A stretch of 64,000 nucleotides of DNA, from positions 930,001 through 994,000 of the forward strand of contig CAWVRF010001058.1 in assembly GCA_963932465.1 (NCBI GenBank). Reading direction: 5' to 3'. The notes beneath the pieces were generated by a model, which worked only from the letters and a program-made list of their open reading frames with translations, had not been told where the DNA came from and made no database searches. How positions within the stretch are numbered: position 1 is the stretch's first letter; each line of letters begins with the position of its first letter. This stretch comes from Maratus speciosus (taxonomy: Eukaryota > Arthropoda > Arachnida > Araneae > Salticidae). Below are positions 63,968-64,000 of this stretch, one piece after another. The position numbers and the translations under genes are program-made.

Positions 63968-64000
63968 ATTGTTAGAAAATTCATCAGAAAGAGTTACCGC
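63968..64000. repeat. Partial monomer at right edge
   Basis: The first 33 bases of a monomer, preceded by caaagtattg with a private T. The array continues beyond the window. Confidence 0.95.

Larger units (their letters stand above)
1..64000. repeat. Satellite DNA array, 140-bp monomer, entire window
   Basis: Every stretch of the window matches one monomer family, all head to tail and in the same orientation. Monomer starts fall at 41, 181, 321 and so on at 140-bp steps. From 41 to 63,968 the distance is 63,927 bp, which equals 458 monomers of 140 minus nineteen 10-bp deletions and four small indels (-1, +1, -1, -2). The typical monomer has 41 G+C of 140 and five CpG sites. Landmarks in monomer coordinates are an EcoRI site GAATTC at 61-66, the palindrome AAATTAATTT at 81-90, and the inverted repeat ATTGTT-TC-AACAAT at 121-134. 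Individual monomers differ from one another at a few positions only. No unique sequence, mobile element or gene interrupts the array. The family name and the host are not recognised. Such arrays are known from eukaryotic heterochromatin. Confidence 0.98.

Noticed and set aside
1..64000. CRISPR array
   Set aside because: The repeated unit is 140 bp with no short constant repeat separated by unique spacers. Every part of the unit is repeated and variants recur in blocks.
1..64000. CENP-B box
   Set aside because: I looked for TTCG, four bases, A, two bases, CGGG on both strands of the typical monomer and its gaatccc forms and found no match. The TTCG of the reverse strand (monomer 113-116) is not followed by the required A and CGGG.
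1..64000. Tandem-repeat protein gene (long repetitive coding region)
   Set aside because: A 140-bp period is not divisible by three, and TAG or other stops recur in every monomer, so no frame stays open over more than about two monomers.
1..64000. Transposon insertion, inverted segment or assembly gap
   Set aside because: Monomer starts can be followed in one phase from 41 to 63,968 with all length changes accounted for, and all monomers face the same way. No N run or foreign sequence is present.

Overview
The whole 64,000-base window is one uninterrupted satellite-DNA array. A monomer of 140 bp is repeated head to tail in a single orientation. Counting monomer starts, and taking the tttag-type start 'attgttag' as position 1, gives 458 complete monomers from 41 to 63,967, with a 40-base partial on the left and a 33-base partial on the right. 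The total closes exactly with 435 monomers of 140 bp, 19 of 130 bp, two of 139, one of 141 and one of 138. I see no gene, RNA gene, transposon, CRISPR array, inversion or unique sequence. An array this long, AT-rich (the typical monomer is 41 G+C in 140, about 29%) and hierarchically ordered points to a eukaryotic nuclear genome, most plausibly (peri)centromeric or heterochromatic DNA. Satellites of this size and composition are common in insects, for example the 142-bp class in tenebrionid beetles, but I cannot assign a species.

The array is built of higher-order repeats (HORs). From 41 to about 31.4 kb the ground plan is an alternation of two related HORs. A is 18 monomers, 2,510 bp, with one 130-bp monomer. 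B is 16 monomers, 2,240 bp, without it. Together they form a 4,750-bp super-repeat. I name the A monomers M1-M18 and the B-specific ones N11-N14. This plan is cut by a fused unit at 8,421, a 3,060-bp tandem duplication (11,210-17,330) and a 5,590-bp tandem duplication (18,311-29,490).

From 31.4 to 47.1 kb the variants are new. They include a PstI-creating change, a GG-to-CC change at monomer positions 74-75, and a G at monomer position 96. They are arranged as a 1,960-bp duplication, a 700-bp five-monomer repeat and nested 1,820/3,350/5,170-bp repeats. From 47.1 to 55.3 kb a third HOR (15 monomers, 2,090 bp) lies inside a 3,760-bp tandem duplication. From 55.3 to 62.7 kb the order is scrambled, with a 420-bp three-monomer HOR near the end. 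At 62.7-64.0 kb a nine-monomer block returns that is also found at 44.3-45.6 kb, 18,397 bp away, with the same internal junction.

Nothing here works as genes together. The structure records repeated unequal exchange and local amplification. The best candidates for a functional signal are a 14-bp perfect palindrome (ATTGTTTAAACAAT) restricted to certain HOR slots, and the overlapping inverted repeats at the monomer boundary. Short open frames exist because the typical monomer is open in one frame for 48 codons, but they are explained by indels and base changes in the satellite and are not supported as genes.
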